64,000 bases of DNA, from positions 186,001-250,000 of the forward strand of contig WGLT01000002.1 of the NCBI GenBank assembly GCA_016125425.1, read 5' to 3'. This stretch comes from Alphaproteobacteria bacterium (GTDB lineage: Bacteria; Pseudomonadota; Alphaproteobacteria; Caulobacterales; Parvularculaceae). Position numbers and translations under genes: made by a program. How positions within the stretch are numbered: the first letter of the stretch is position 1; the number at the start of each line of letters is the position of its first letter. Shown here piece after piece: positions 1-6,929 of this stretch. A model generated the notes under the pieces. That model saw nothing but the letters and a program-made list of their open reading frames with translations. It searched no databases and was not told the origin of the DNA.

Positions 1-253
1 TCGAGCGGTTGAGCATCCGGAACTGGATGCCGGCCTTGTCGGTCACCCGGCCCATCAGGCCGTCCAGCGCGTCAACCTCCCGGACGAGGTGGCCCTTGCC
101 GAGCCCGCCGATCGCCGGATTGCAGGACATTTCGCCGATCGTCGCGGCGCGATGGGTCGCAAGCAGAGTCCTCGCGCCCATGCGCGCGGCGGCGGCGGCG
201 GCCTCGCAGCCCGCATGGCCTCCCCCGATCACGATGACATCGTAAGTCTTCAT
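1..253 (-). CDS. mnmG: tRNA uridine-34 carboxymethylaminomethyl modification enzyme MnmG (5' part only)
   Basis: The reverse strand from the ATG at 251-253 encodes the amino end of MnmG (GidA), cut by the left edge after 84 residues. It opens with the FAD-binding Rossmann motif [10 protein letters not shown], followed by the family signature [15 protein letters not shown]. MnmG works with MnmE to modify wobble uridine 34 of several tRNAs, using FAD and methylene-tetrahydrofolate. It lies downstream of mnmE on the same strand, the usual alphaproteobacterial order, with rsmG, parA and parB commonly following. A gap of about 600 bases separates the two genes here, so mnmG probably has its own promoter. 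Confidence 0.93.
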   Translation of the reverse strand, partial: MKTYDVIVIGGGHAGCEAAAAAARMGARTLLATHRAATIGEMSCNPAIGGLGKGHLVREVDALDGLMGRVTDKAGIQFRMLNRS

Positions 254-593
254 TCGGCTCATCCTGTGGCGGCCTGATATAGGCCAACGCCAGTCATAAT
301 AAAGCGGCCCGCAAGGCGTTCGATAACTTTCACGGGAAACGGGAAAAAATCGCGCAGGGGGAGGACGGCCCTCGAACGCTCGCGCGAGGCGCGCGCCGGA
401 CAAGGGCTCCAGGCCGCCTTTCTCCGCCAATAAGGCGAGCGGATTTTCCGCCAAATGCGGGAAAACAGCTCGCCCCGCGGATGAAAACGCGCGCCGAGTC
501 TTAAAAATCCGCAAAGCCCGTCCCGGCGGCGCGCCGATGGCGCCGCCGCTGCATTGACCCCGCCCGGGGCTTTCGCAATCGGGGGCGAATAAG
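254..593. other. Intergenic region upstream of mnmG with a degenerate parS-like element
   Basis: I see no convincing gene here. The stretch holds a parS-like 13-mer (CACGGGAAACGGG) at 331-343 that recurs exactly at 847-859, an A-run at 344-349, and an imperfect hairpin around 441-464 (TTTTCCGC / GCGGGAAAA). The mnmG promoter should lie in this interval, but no clear -35/-10 pair can be read. Confidence 0.4.
331..343. promoter_or_regulatory. Degenerate parS-like repeat, copy 1
   Basis: CACGGGAAACGGG is preceded by TTT, giving a variant of the ParB-binding palindrome whose central CACGTG has become CACGGG. The same 13 bases recur at 847-859, so the two copies flank the small frame at 594-833. 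Chance sharing of a 13-mer within 520 bases is unlikely. Binding by ParB is not established, because the central mismatch would weaken a normal site. Confidence 0.35.
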
Positions 594-833
594 ATGAGAC
601 ACACGCCGCTCACAGGACCGCGACCCGTCAGAAGCTTCGGCCGGGCGCCGCTCGGCCGACTGGAGATCGCTTCCCGGACCCGCCGCCGGCTCCGCGACAA
701 AATCGACAGCCTGGAGCGCGAGGCCAAGCGCCTCTCGCTCCGCGGCGAGAAGGACGCAGCGACCGCGCTCGAGCGCGCCGCCGCCCGCACGCGCCTGCTG
801 CTCCGCGAAGATATCGGCGAGACGGGGACTTAA
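594..833 (+). CDS. Possible small basic helical protein (79 aa)
   Basis: An ATG frame of 79 residues lies in the mnmE-mnmG gap on the strand opposite to both. The product is rich in arginine. From about residue 28 it looks like one long charged helix ([20 protein letters not shown]), so it could be a small coiled coil. The ribosome site is weak (GGGGGCGAATAAG). I do not recognise a family. In GC-rich DNA such frames arise by chance, so it is only a candidate. In its favour, it fits an otherwise empty gap without overlapping another gene. Confidence 0.35.
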   Translation: MRHTPLTGPRPVRSFGRAPLGRLEIASRTRRRLRDKIDSLEREAKRLSLRGEKDAATALERAAARTRLLLREDIGETGT

Positions 834-846
834 CGTCCGCCTGTTC

Positions 847-859
847 CACGGGAAACGGG
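847..859. promoter_or_regulatory. Degenerate parS-like repeat, copy 2
   Basis: This is the second exact copy of CACGGGAAACGGG. With its flank TGTTC it reads as a 16-base parS variant with three differences from the consensus TGTTTCACGTGAAACA. It sits just past the mnmE stop codon, about 400 bases from the near-perfect parS inside mnmE. Confidence 0.35.
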
Positions 860-866
860 CGGGCGC

Positions 867-2204
867 CTATTTCCCGATACAAAAGCTCGAAAAGATTTCG
901 CCCAAGACGTCCTCGACGTCGACGGCGCCGGTGATTTCGCCGAGCGCGCGCGCGGCGAGGCGGGCGTCTTCCGCGGCGAGTTCGGGCTCGCTGGCGGCGA
1001 GGGCCCGCGCGCGTTCGAGCGCCGCAATCGCCTTGTCGACCGCCTGAACATGGCGCAGCCGGGTCAGCGCCGCGCCCTCCGACCCGCCCGCGAGGCGCCC
1101 GGCGGCCTCGGTCAATGCGACCAGGAACTCGGCCATACCCTCGCCGGTCCTGGCCGAGAGGGCGAAGGCCGAAACCCCCGGCGGCGCTTTTCCGGCGGCC
1201 CCGCCCAGATCCTTTTTCGACCAGACGAGGAAGTCGCCGGGCCGAAGGAGCGTTTCACGTGAAACAGGCGCGGCGGGATCGACGATCAGCACCCTCAGGT
1301 CCGCCTTTTCGGCGCGCGCGAGCGCCCGGCGCATGCCTTCCGTCTCGATTTCGTCCGTCGTCTGATCTCTCAGGCCCGCCGTGTCGGCGAGAATGACGGG
1401 AACGCCGCCGAGATCGAGACGGGTCTCGACAATGTCGCGCGTCGTGCCGGCCGTCGCGGAGACGATCGCGACCTCGGCGCCGGCGAGCGCGTTCATCAGG
1501 GATGACTTGCCGGCATTGGGTGCCCCGATGATCGCGACATGGACGCCTTCGCGCAGCCGCCGCGCGGCGCCCGCTCCCTCCCGGTATGACCGGAGCTCGG
1601 ACAAAAGCGCGTCGATCGCGGGCCCCGCTTTCGCCGCCACGGCGGCCGGCACCCCCTCTTCATCGGGGAAATCGATGTCGGCTTCGAGGGGCGCGAGCAC
1701 GGAAATGAGACGCTGTCGCCAGCCCTCGGCGAGCGCCGAAAGCCGGCCTTCGAACTGGACCAATGCAGCTTTGCGCTGCTTGGTCGTTTCGGCGTCGATA
1801 AGATCGGCGAGCGCCTCGACCTGGGCCAAATCGAGCTTGCCGGCGCCGAGCGCGCGGCGGGTGAATTCGCCCGGCCCCGCCGGCCGCGCCCCGGCCGACG
1901 CGCACGCTTCGGCGAAGGCCGCTTCGACCGCGCGGCTGCCGTGAAGGTGAAATTCGGCGACGTCCTCGCCGGTGAAGCTCGCCGGTTTTTCAAAAAGTAT
2001 GACCAGGCCGCGATCGATCAGATCTCCGTCCGGCGCCTTCACGTCCCGCACCGCCGCCCGGCGCGTTGCGGGAAGCGTTCCGGCGAGCGCGCCCGCAATC
2101 TCGAAGGCCCGGGGTCCCGAAATCCGGAACACGGCGACCCCGGCGCGGCCGGCGCCGGAGGCGCGCGCGAAAATCGTATCGTCAGTATGGGGAGCGATCG
2201 TCAT
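867..2204 (-). CDS. mnmE: tRNA modification GTPase MnmE
   Basis: This 445-residue protein is full length for MnmE (TrmE). The amino part is the formyl-THF-binding domain. A GTPase domain follows with P-loop GAPNAGKSS near residue 229, switch region TAGTTRD and G3 motif DTAGLRD. The last residues, FCIGK, are the invariant carboxy-terminal motif whose cysteine is needed for modification. MnmE dimers partner MnmG in forming cmnm5U or tau-m5U at the tRNA wobble position. The DUF6489-like gene lies just upstream. The coding sequence carries a near-perfect parS at 1251-1266, so the DNA here is under a second constraint. Confidence 0.97.
   Translation of the reverse strand: MTIAPHTDDTIFARASGAGRAGVAVFRISGPRAFEIAGALAGTLPATRRAAVRDVKAPDGDLIDRGLVILFEKPASFTGEDVAEFHLHGSRAVEAAFAEACASAGARPAGPGEFTRRALGAGKLDLAQVEALADLIDAETTKQRKAALVQFEGRLSALAEGWRQRLISVLAPLEADIDFPDEEGVPAAVAAKAGPAIDALLSELRSYREGAGAARRLREGVHVAIIGAPNAGKSSLMNALAGAEVAIVSATAGTTRDIVETRLDLGGVPVILADTAGLRDQTTDEIETEGMRRALARAEKADLRVLIVDPAAPVSRETLLRPGDFLVWSKKDLGGAAGKAPPGVSAFALSARTGEGMAEFLVALTEAAGRLAGGSEGAALTRLRHVQAVDKAIAALERARALAASEPELAAEDARLAARALGEITGAVDVEDVLGEIFSSFCIGK
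1251..1266. promoter_or_regulatory. parS centromere-like site (ParB binding)
   Basis: The sequence CGTTTCACGTGAAACA matches the near-universal parS consensus TGTTTCACGTGAAACA at 15 of 16 positions and contains the perfect 14-base palindrome GTTTCACGTGAAAC (1252-1265). Bacterial parS sites cluster near the origin, nucleate ParB spreading, and often sit inside genes next to parAB. Here it is inside mnmE, next to mnmG, beyond which parAB usually lies. It is the only copy with the intact core that I found in the window. Confidence 0.9.
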
Positions 2205-2239
2205 GTCCTCGCGCGCGACGGTCCGGGCGCGCTTTCGCC

Positions 2240-2497
2240 CTATTTTTTCTTCGACGCGCCGGATGCGGCGCCCGCCATCGCCGCGCCCATCATCGACTGG
2301 AACTGCTCCAGCCCCTTGCCGCCCATCGCCATCATCTGCGCCATGAACCGTTCGGGATCGGCGAGCGTGTCGATATTCTCCTTGGCCCGGCGCGTCATTT
2401 CCTCAACGACCATGTCGTTGAGCGGGGAAACATCCGGCATGCCGAAAAAGGCGCGCGCTTCTTCCGGCGTGCAGTCGACATTGATCGTCAGGCGCAT
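2240..2497 (-). CDS. Small conserved alphaproteobacterial protein, DUF6489-like
   Basis: This 85-residue protein begins MRLTINVDCTPEEARAFFGM and ends in a methionine- and alanine-rich stretch followed by KKK. I recall similar short proteins (annotated DUF6489) in many alphaproteobacteria, often beside unrelated housekeeping genes; their function is unknown. A strong ribosome site (AAGGAGA, six bases before ATG) fixes the start. It lies 35 bases upstream of mnmE on the same strand, so the two are probably cotranscribed. No signal peptide or membrane segment is visible. Confidence 0.75.
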   Translation of the reverse strand: MRLTINVDCTPEEARAFFGMPDVSPLNDMVVEEMTRRAKENIDTLADPERFMAQMMAMGGKGLEQFQSMMGAAMAGAASGASKKK

Positions 2498-2563
2498 ATA
2501 GGTCTCCTTTTCCGCGATATAGGGCGCGGCGATGCGCCCGGCAAATCGAGGGCGATTTCGGTT

Positions 2564-2887
2564 CTAAAACGCCTTTGCGATCGCCCGCTTGAGCTTGCGG
2601 ATCGCCTTTTCATCGCGCCGGTAGAACGTCCATTGCCTCACCCGCCTCGAGCGCAGCAGCCCCGCCTCGGCGAGAATTTTAAGATGCTCGCTCGCGGTCG
2701 GCGCGCTCACGGCGAGCTTGTCGGCGATGGCGGCGCCACACACGCCGTCCGCGGCGCAATGGCCCTCGGCCGGCGGCGGGAAATGCGCCGCGGGCTCTTT
2801 CAGCCAGCCGAGAATCGCAAGCCGGCGTTCATTGGCGAGCGCGCGAATGGCGCGCCGCGCATCGGCGGGTCGAAACTTGGTCGTCAT
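2564..2887 (-). CDS. ArsR-family winged-helix transcriptional regulator
   Basis: A 107-residue regulator with the ArsR fold. The recognition-helix region reads KLAVSAPTASEHLKILAEAGLL and is followed by a basic wing containing RQWTFYRRD. Cysteines occur in the loop GHCAADGVCG (about residues 42-51), which might bind metal or sense redox state, but this is not the classic ELCVCDL metal site. No Shine-Dalgarno precedes the ATG. Instead an AT-rich array starts seven bases upstream, so the message may be leaderless. It is divergent from the quinone oxidoreductase gene, its most likely regulatory partner. Confidence 0.85.
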   Translation of the reverse strand: MTTKFRPADARRAIRALANERRLAILGWLKEPAAHFPPPAEGHCAADGVCGAAIADKLAVSAPTASEHLKILAEAGLLRSRRVRQWTFYRRDEKAIRKLKRAIAKAF

Positions 2888-2893
2888 TTCGCT

Positions 2894-2922
2894 AATTAGA
2901 CAATTTCCGAATTAACGAATTG
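2894..2922. promoter_or_regulatory. Four AATT blocks at 8-bp period; probable ArsR operator
   Basis: AATT occurs at 2894, 2902, 2910 and 2918, exactly eight bases apart. The last three form a symmetric dyad CAATT-N4-AATT-N4-AATTG (2901-2922) centred on the third copy. The array ends seven bases before the ArsR start codon, in the divergent promoter shared with the oxidoreductase. ArsR-type regulators usually bind AT-rich dyads over their own promoters, so autoregulation is the natural reading. Confidence 0.6.
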
Positions 2923-3050
2923 ATAACGCCCGGTTATCGCGGCCGGCCCCGCCAAGGGGGCGCCGTCGCCGCCCGCCGCGGGTTCGCGCGCCGGCCTATT
3001 GCGCAATCGCCGACGAACGCCGAAGTCTAGGCGCGCCAGAGGAGAACAGG

Positions 3051-4022
3051 ATGAGCAAGGCCGTCGTCATCCGCGAACACGGGGGCGCTGAGCTTCTCAA
3101 GGTCGAGGACTTCCCCGACGCGCCGCCCGACGCCGGCGAGATCGCCGTCGACAATGCGGCCATCGGCCTCAATTTCATCGACATCTATCAGCGCAAAGGG
3201 CTCTATCCGGTGTCGACGCCCGCGATTCTCGGTTCGGAGGGCGCAGGCCGGGTCGCCGCGACCGGCGCCGGCGTCAGCGGGCTGCGCGCCGGCGACCGCG
3301 TCGCCTATTTCACCAGCGGCGGGTCTTATCGCGCGCGCGCGGTCGTCCCCGCCGTCGCGGCCGCCAAAATCCCGGACGCCGTTTCCGACGAAGTCGCCGC
3401 CGCCGTCTTTTTGAAAGGCCTGACGGCGGAGATGCTGGTGCGCCGCGTCTTCGCGCTCAAGCAAGGCCAGTCCGCGCTCGTCTACGCCGCGGCCGGCGGC
3501 GTCGGGCAAGTTCTGACGCAATGGGCCGCGCAGACCGGCGCCGAAGTCATCGCGGTCGTCGGCAATCCGCAAAAGGCGCCGCTCGCCAGGCGTTACGGCG
3601 CCCGCCACGTTATCATCCGTACACAAACGGATTCGATTTCGGCCGAGGTGCGAAAGCTCACGAACGGGCGCGGCGTCGACGTCGTTTACGACTCGCTCGG
3701 CGCCGCGACCTTCGACGCCTCGCTCGACTCGCTCGCCATGCGCGGCATGATGGTTTCCTACGGCAACGCCACCGGGCCCGCGCCGCCGATCGCCCCGCTT
3801 GAGCTTTCCAGGCGCGGATCGCTCTTTCTGACGCGCCCGACGCTGTTCCATTACGCCACGCCCGAGCGTCTGCCCGAAATGGCGGAGCGTTTGTTCGACA
3901 TGATTGCGACTGGCCGCATCCAGATCGACCCGCCCGCCGCATTTCCGCTCGAACAGGCCGCCGACGCCCACCGCCTGCTCGAAAGCGGCCAGTCGACGGG
4001 CGCGATCATCCTGAAGCCTTGA
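3051..4022 (+). CDS. NADPH:quinone oxidoreductase, zinc-independent MDR family
   Basis: The 323-residue product matches quinone oxidoreductase (QOR, zeta-crystallin type) in length and layout. It has a GroES-like amino domain with GLNFIDIYQRKGLY near residue 39 and a Rossmann domain with the nucleotide-binding motif AAAGGVGQVLTQWA near residue 147. The zinc-binding cysteines of alcohol dehydrogenases are absent, as expected. It should reduce quinones or other activated carbonyls with NADPH in the cytoplasm. The ATG follows a clear ribosome site (AGAGGAG). Divergence from an ArsR gene suggests control by that regulator. Confidence 0.88.
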   Translation: MSKAVVIREHGGAELLKVEDFPDAPPDAGEIAVDNAAIGLNFIDIYQRKGLYPVSTPAILGSEGAGRVAATGAGVSGLRAGDRVAYFTSGGSYRARAVVPAVAAAKIPDAVSDEVAAAVFLKGLTAEMLVRRVFALKQGQSALVYAAAGGVGQVLTQWAAQTGAEVIAVVGNPQKAPLARRYGARHVIIRTQTDSISAEVRKLTNGRGVDVVYDSLGAATFDASLDSLAMRGMMVSYGNATGPAPPIAPLELSRRGSLFLTRPTLFHYATPERLPEMAERLFDMIATGRIQIDPPAAFPLEQAADAHRLLESGQSTGAIILKP

Positions 4023-4052
4023 GGCGGGCGCGCGGAAATCGGCCTTCGGGCG

Positions 4053-4137
4053 TGGTGCGGGTGGTCGGAATCGAACCGACACTCCCGAGGGAACGGGTTT
4101 TTGAGACCCGCGCGTCTACCAGTTCCGCCACACCCGC
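4053..4137 (-). tRNA. tRNA-Leu (anticodon CAA)
   Basis: Read on the reverse strand, the gene starts GCGGGTG and ends CACCCGC-A-CCA, a complete seven-pair acceptor with encoded CCA. The anticodon stem CGGGT/ACCCG encloses loop CTCAAAA, giving anticodon CAA (4101-4103), which reads UUG. The D-arm contains GGCGGAACTGGTAGAC, and the T-arm GGTTCGATTCC is canonical. The long variable arm (GTTCCCTCGGGAGT) is typical of class II leucine tRNA. It ends 30 bases from the oxidoreductase stop codon, on the opposite strand. Confidence 0.97.
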
Positions 4138-4311
4138 GTCCGGACGGGACAGTTATCGCCCGCCGGGCCCCGCGCCAAGCCCCAAAGCGCGAGTTTCGCC
4201 GACCGGCGCCGCCGCCGCCTTCGCGGCCCCACGAAAAATTCACTGGCGCCGGCTATTCAGACAGGCCAAGCCCGTTACGATCACGCCGCCCGGCGCCGCC
4301 GCAAGAGATCC

Positions 4312-5037
4312 ATGAGCCGCACCGCGACCGAAGACGCCCGCGACCCCTCGCCCGCCCTCGCCGGCGCGACCGACACCTTGCGGGCCATCCTGACCGACCT
4401 TGAATCCGCCGCCTCCGCGCGCGGGGCGAGCCCGATCGCCGAGCCCGACCCTTCCGCGCCCGGCCGCGGCGAGCCGAAAGAGGGCGGCCCGACGGCGAGC
4501 CTCGGCGATCTTCTCGAGCGTCTCGACGAGCGCGCTTTCGGCCTCATCATGCTGCTCCTGGCGCTGCCGACGTCCATTCCGTTCGTTTACGTGCTGCCGC
4601 AAATCGTCTGCCTGCCCATGCTCGTTCTCGCCGGGCAGATGGCGTCGGGCCGGGAAAGCCCCTGGCTGCCGAAATCCCTTCGTGTACGGACTTTTGAAAT
4701 CCGCCGCTTCAAATCGGTGCTGTCGGGCGGAGAACGCTATCTGCGCTTTCTTGAGCATTTCGCCCGCCCGCGCCTCGCCCCGGTCACCGGACGGCTCGGA
4801 ACGCGCCTTGTGGGCGCATTGATGTTCGTGCCGCTTATTTCGGTCCTTGTGCCGCTTCCGGGGACCAACGCCGTGCCGGCGGCGGGCGTCGCCGTCGCCT
4901 CTCTCGGGCTGATCGAGCGCGACGGAGTCATCGTCATCCTCGGCCTTTTCATCAGCTTCGCCTGGGTGGCGCTCCTGCTTCTGTTCGGCGTTCAGGCGGC
5001 GACGATCCTCAAGGGTTGGCTAACGGCGCATATCTGA
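4312..5037 (+). CDS. ExoD-family membrane protein
   Basis: This 241-residue protein has a hydrophilic, proline- and glutamate-rich leader of about 65 residues, then the ExoD domain. That domain shows the family opening LGDLLERLDERAFGLIMLLLALP, the block PLISVLVPLPGTNAVPA, and several membrane segments ending near the carboxy terminus. ExoD was described in Sinorhizobium as affecting exopolysaccharide production and alkaline tolerance; its biochemical role is unknown. It stands alone between tRNA-Leu and the dsbB-coq7 pair. The ribosome site is weak (AAGAGATCC). Confidence 0.85.
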   Translation: MSRTATEDARDPSPALAGATDTLRAILTDLESAASARGASPIAEPDPSAPGRGEPKEGGPTASLGDLLERLDERAFGLIMLLLALPTSIPFVYVLPQIVCLPMLVLAGQMASGRESPWLPKSLRVRTFEIRRFKSVLSGGERYLRFLEHFARPRLAPVTGRLGTRLVGALMFVPLISVLVPLPGTNAVPAAGVAVASLGLIERDGVIVILGLFISFAWVALLLLFGVQAATILKGWLTAHI

Positions 5038-5109
5038 CGCAGATTCGGACAGCGCCCCGCGACGATCCGCCAGAGGCGCTTCCTCGAAGGAGGCGATAAG
5101 CTCGAAATC

Positions 5110-5676
5110 ATGATCGGGGCGTTGCGAAAAAGACCCTTCACCGAGCAGGCGCTCGTCGTCGCCGCCCTGACCAGCGGCGCGCTCCTCCTCGGCGCGCATA
5201 TTTTCGAGTGGCTCGGCTATGCGCCCTGCCAGCTCTGCCTCGATGAGCGCGAGGCCCACTGGACCGCCCTTGCGGTCGCGTCGGCCGGCCTGTTCGCCCA
5301 TTTTGTCTTTCGCGCGCCCCTCGGCGCGGCCGCCGCCGTCGGCGCGGCTGCGCTCGTCTATGCGGCGAGCGCCGGCCTCGCCTTTTTCCATGTCGGGGTC
5401 GAGTTTCATTTCTGGCCCGGTCCCGCGACCTGTTCGGGCGGCGGCCAGGCGATCACCGACGCGGCCGATCTTGCGTCCGCGCTCTCCCGGAAATTTCACG
5501 GTCCAAGCTGCGATCAGGCCGCCTGGCGGTTTCTCGGCGTCTCCATGGCGGGTTATAATTTGCTGTTCTCGGCGGGACTGTTCGCGCTGACGCTCTCGGC
5601 GGCGTTTCACGCCGCGCGCGCCGCGCGCGAGGCGCGCCGCCCGGCGCGCGAAACGCAAGACGCGGAGACTGCATGA
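5110..5676 (+). CDS. Disulfide bond formation protein, DsbB family
   Basis: A 188-residue membrane protein with four predicted helices and the DsbB layout. A CxxC pair (APCQLCLDE, about residues 38-44) follows the first helix, and two further cysteines lie in the second periplasmic loop (TCSGG and PSCDQA). DsbB reoxidises DsbA and passes electrons to quinone. Its stop overlaps the coq7 start (ATGA), so the two are translationally coupled. The pairing makes sense, because Coq7 helps make the quinone that DsbB uses. AAGGAGG lies 16 bases before the ATG, unusually far. Confidence 0.88.
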   Translation: MIGALRKRPFTEQALVVAALTSGALLLGAHIFEWLGYAPCQLCLDEREAHWTALAVASAGLFAHFVFRAPLGAAAAVGAAALVYAASAGLAFFHVGVEFHFWPGPATCSGGGQAITDAADLASALSRKFHGPSCDQAAWRFLGVSMAGYNLLFSAGLFALTLSAAFHAARAAREARRPARETQDAETA

Positions 5677-6239
5677 ACGACGGCGCCTTCGACGCCCATC
5701 GCGACCGGCCGGGCCCGCGCGCAGCCCGCATCGCAGAAATGCTGCGCGTCGACCACGCCGGCGAATACGGCGCGGTGCGGATTTATCAGGGCCAGCGCGC
5801 GGTCTTTCAATCTCTTCCGCATAAGGAGAAAACCGCCCGCCTCATCGCGGCGATGGAGGCCGGCGAGGCGGCCCATCTCGAAACCTTCGACCGCCTCCTC
5901 GCCGAGCGCCGGACGCGCCCGACCCTGCTCGCGCCGGTCTGGAACGCTGCGGGCTTTGCGCTCGGCGCGGCGACGGCGCTGATGGGCGAAAAGGCCGCCA
6001 TGGCCTGCACCGAAGCCGTCGAGGACGTCATTGAAAAGCATTATGCGCGCCAGGCGAACGAGCTCGCGCAATCCGAACCCGCGCTCGCCGAAACGCTCGC
6101 GCAATTTCGCAAGGACGAGATCGGCCACAAGGAAACGGCGGAAGACAGGGGCGCGCGCCAAGCGCCTTTTTATCCGCTGCTGAAGGGCGTCATTCAGGCG
6201 GGCTGCCGCGTCGCGATCCGGCTCGCGGAGAAAATCTAG
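5673..6239 (+). CDS. coq7: 3-demethoxyubiquinol 3-hydroxylase (Coq7)
   Basis: This 188-residue protein is a di-iron hydroxylase of ubiquinone synthesis. Carboxylate and histidine ligands fall in the expected pattern: MLRVDHAGEYGAVRIYQGQ at the amino end, EAGEAAHLETF near residue 64, then EAVEDVIEKHY and DEIGHKE. It performs the hydroxylation before the final methylation to ubiquinone and associates with the inner membrane. A good ribosome site (GGAG) overlaps the end of the dsbB-like gene. Its TAG stop overlaps the stop of the convergent gene within the shared tetramer CTAG (6236-6239). Confidence 0.95.
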   Translation: MNDGAFDAHRDRPGPRAARIAEMLRVDHAGEYGAVRIYQGQRAVFQSLPHKEKTARLIAAMEAGEAAHLETFDRLLAERRTRPTLLAPVWNAAGFALGAATALMGEKAAMACTEAVEDVIEKHYARQANELAQSEPALAETLAQFRKDEIGHKETAEDRGARQAPFYPLLKGVIQAGCRVAIRLAEKI

Positions 6240-6790
6240 GCGAAGGCCGCGAGGACGAAATCCGCGAGCCGCGCGAGCGCGAGAAACACCGCCGCGCCGG
6301 CGCCATAGGCGAACACAAAATAGAGAAAGAGCCCGGCGAGGCTGGCAAGAAACGCCGCATCGGCCGCAAGCGCCCGCCAGGAGGTCAGCCGGCGATAAAG
6401 CGGCAGTTCGCCGCCGAGTCCGCGCCGCGCCTTCCAGGCGCGAATATGCGCGCCGATCCGCCGCGCCGCCGACATCGCGAAAAACAGCGTCGGAATCTGA
6501 ACAAGCGCGAAGATGACGGCGTCTTGCGCAAGAGCGCCGAGGCCAAACCCCTCCGCCGCGCCCGCAAGCCCCGCCCAATGACGCAGCTGCGCGATCGCAG
6601 GCGCCGTCATCGCGCCCAAAGCCTCGAAGCCCGCGTCTCTGACCGCCGCATAGCGGGCGAGGACGGCGGACGCAGACTGGGAAAGCAGCGGCTCGAAGCT
6701 TTCGGGAAAGAAGCCGACAAGAAGCGACAGGAAAACGAGCGCGCTCGCGCAGAAATGCGCAGCCTTCGCCGCCGATGCGATCGCCCTCAT
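6236..6790 (-). CDS. Hypothetical multi-pass membrane protein
   Basis: I do not recognise this protein of about 184 residues. It has four likely membrane segments: an amino-terminal one (CASALVFLSLLVGFF), a central one (DAVIFALVQIPTLFFAMS), and two near the end (AADAAFLASLAGLFLYFVF and VFLALARLADFVLAAF). There is a basic linker (RRIGAHIRAWKARRG) between them. The start at MRAIAS is preferred over one five codons upstream because it gives a better amino-terminal membrane segment. It is convergent with coq7, and the two stops share CTAG. Confidence 0.65.
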   Translation of the reverse strand: MRAIASAAKAAHFCASALVFLSLLVGFFPESFEPLLSQSASAVLARYAAVRDAGFEALGAMTAPAIAQLRHWAGLAGAAEGFGLGALAQDAVIFALVQIPTLFFAMSAARRIGAHIRAWKARRGLGGELPLYRRLTSWRALAADAAFLASLAGLFLYFVFAYGAGAAVFLALARLADFVLAAFA

Positions 6791-6929
6791 CCCGCGCCCC
6801 CGCATGCCCCCGACGGATTCCTAGGCCATCGCCCGCCGCGCGCAAGCCATTCCGCGGGTCGCGCGCGCTTTTGCCCCCCTTTGCAGGCTCGGCTAAGCTC
6901 GCCCGCGCAACGAAAACAAAGGATGATCG

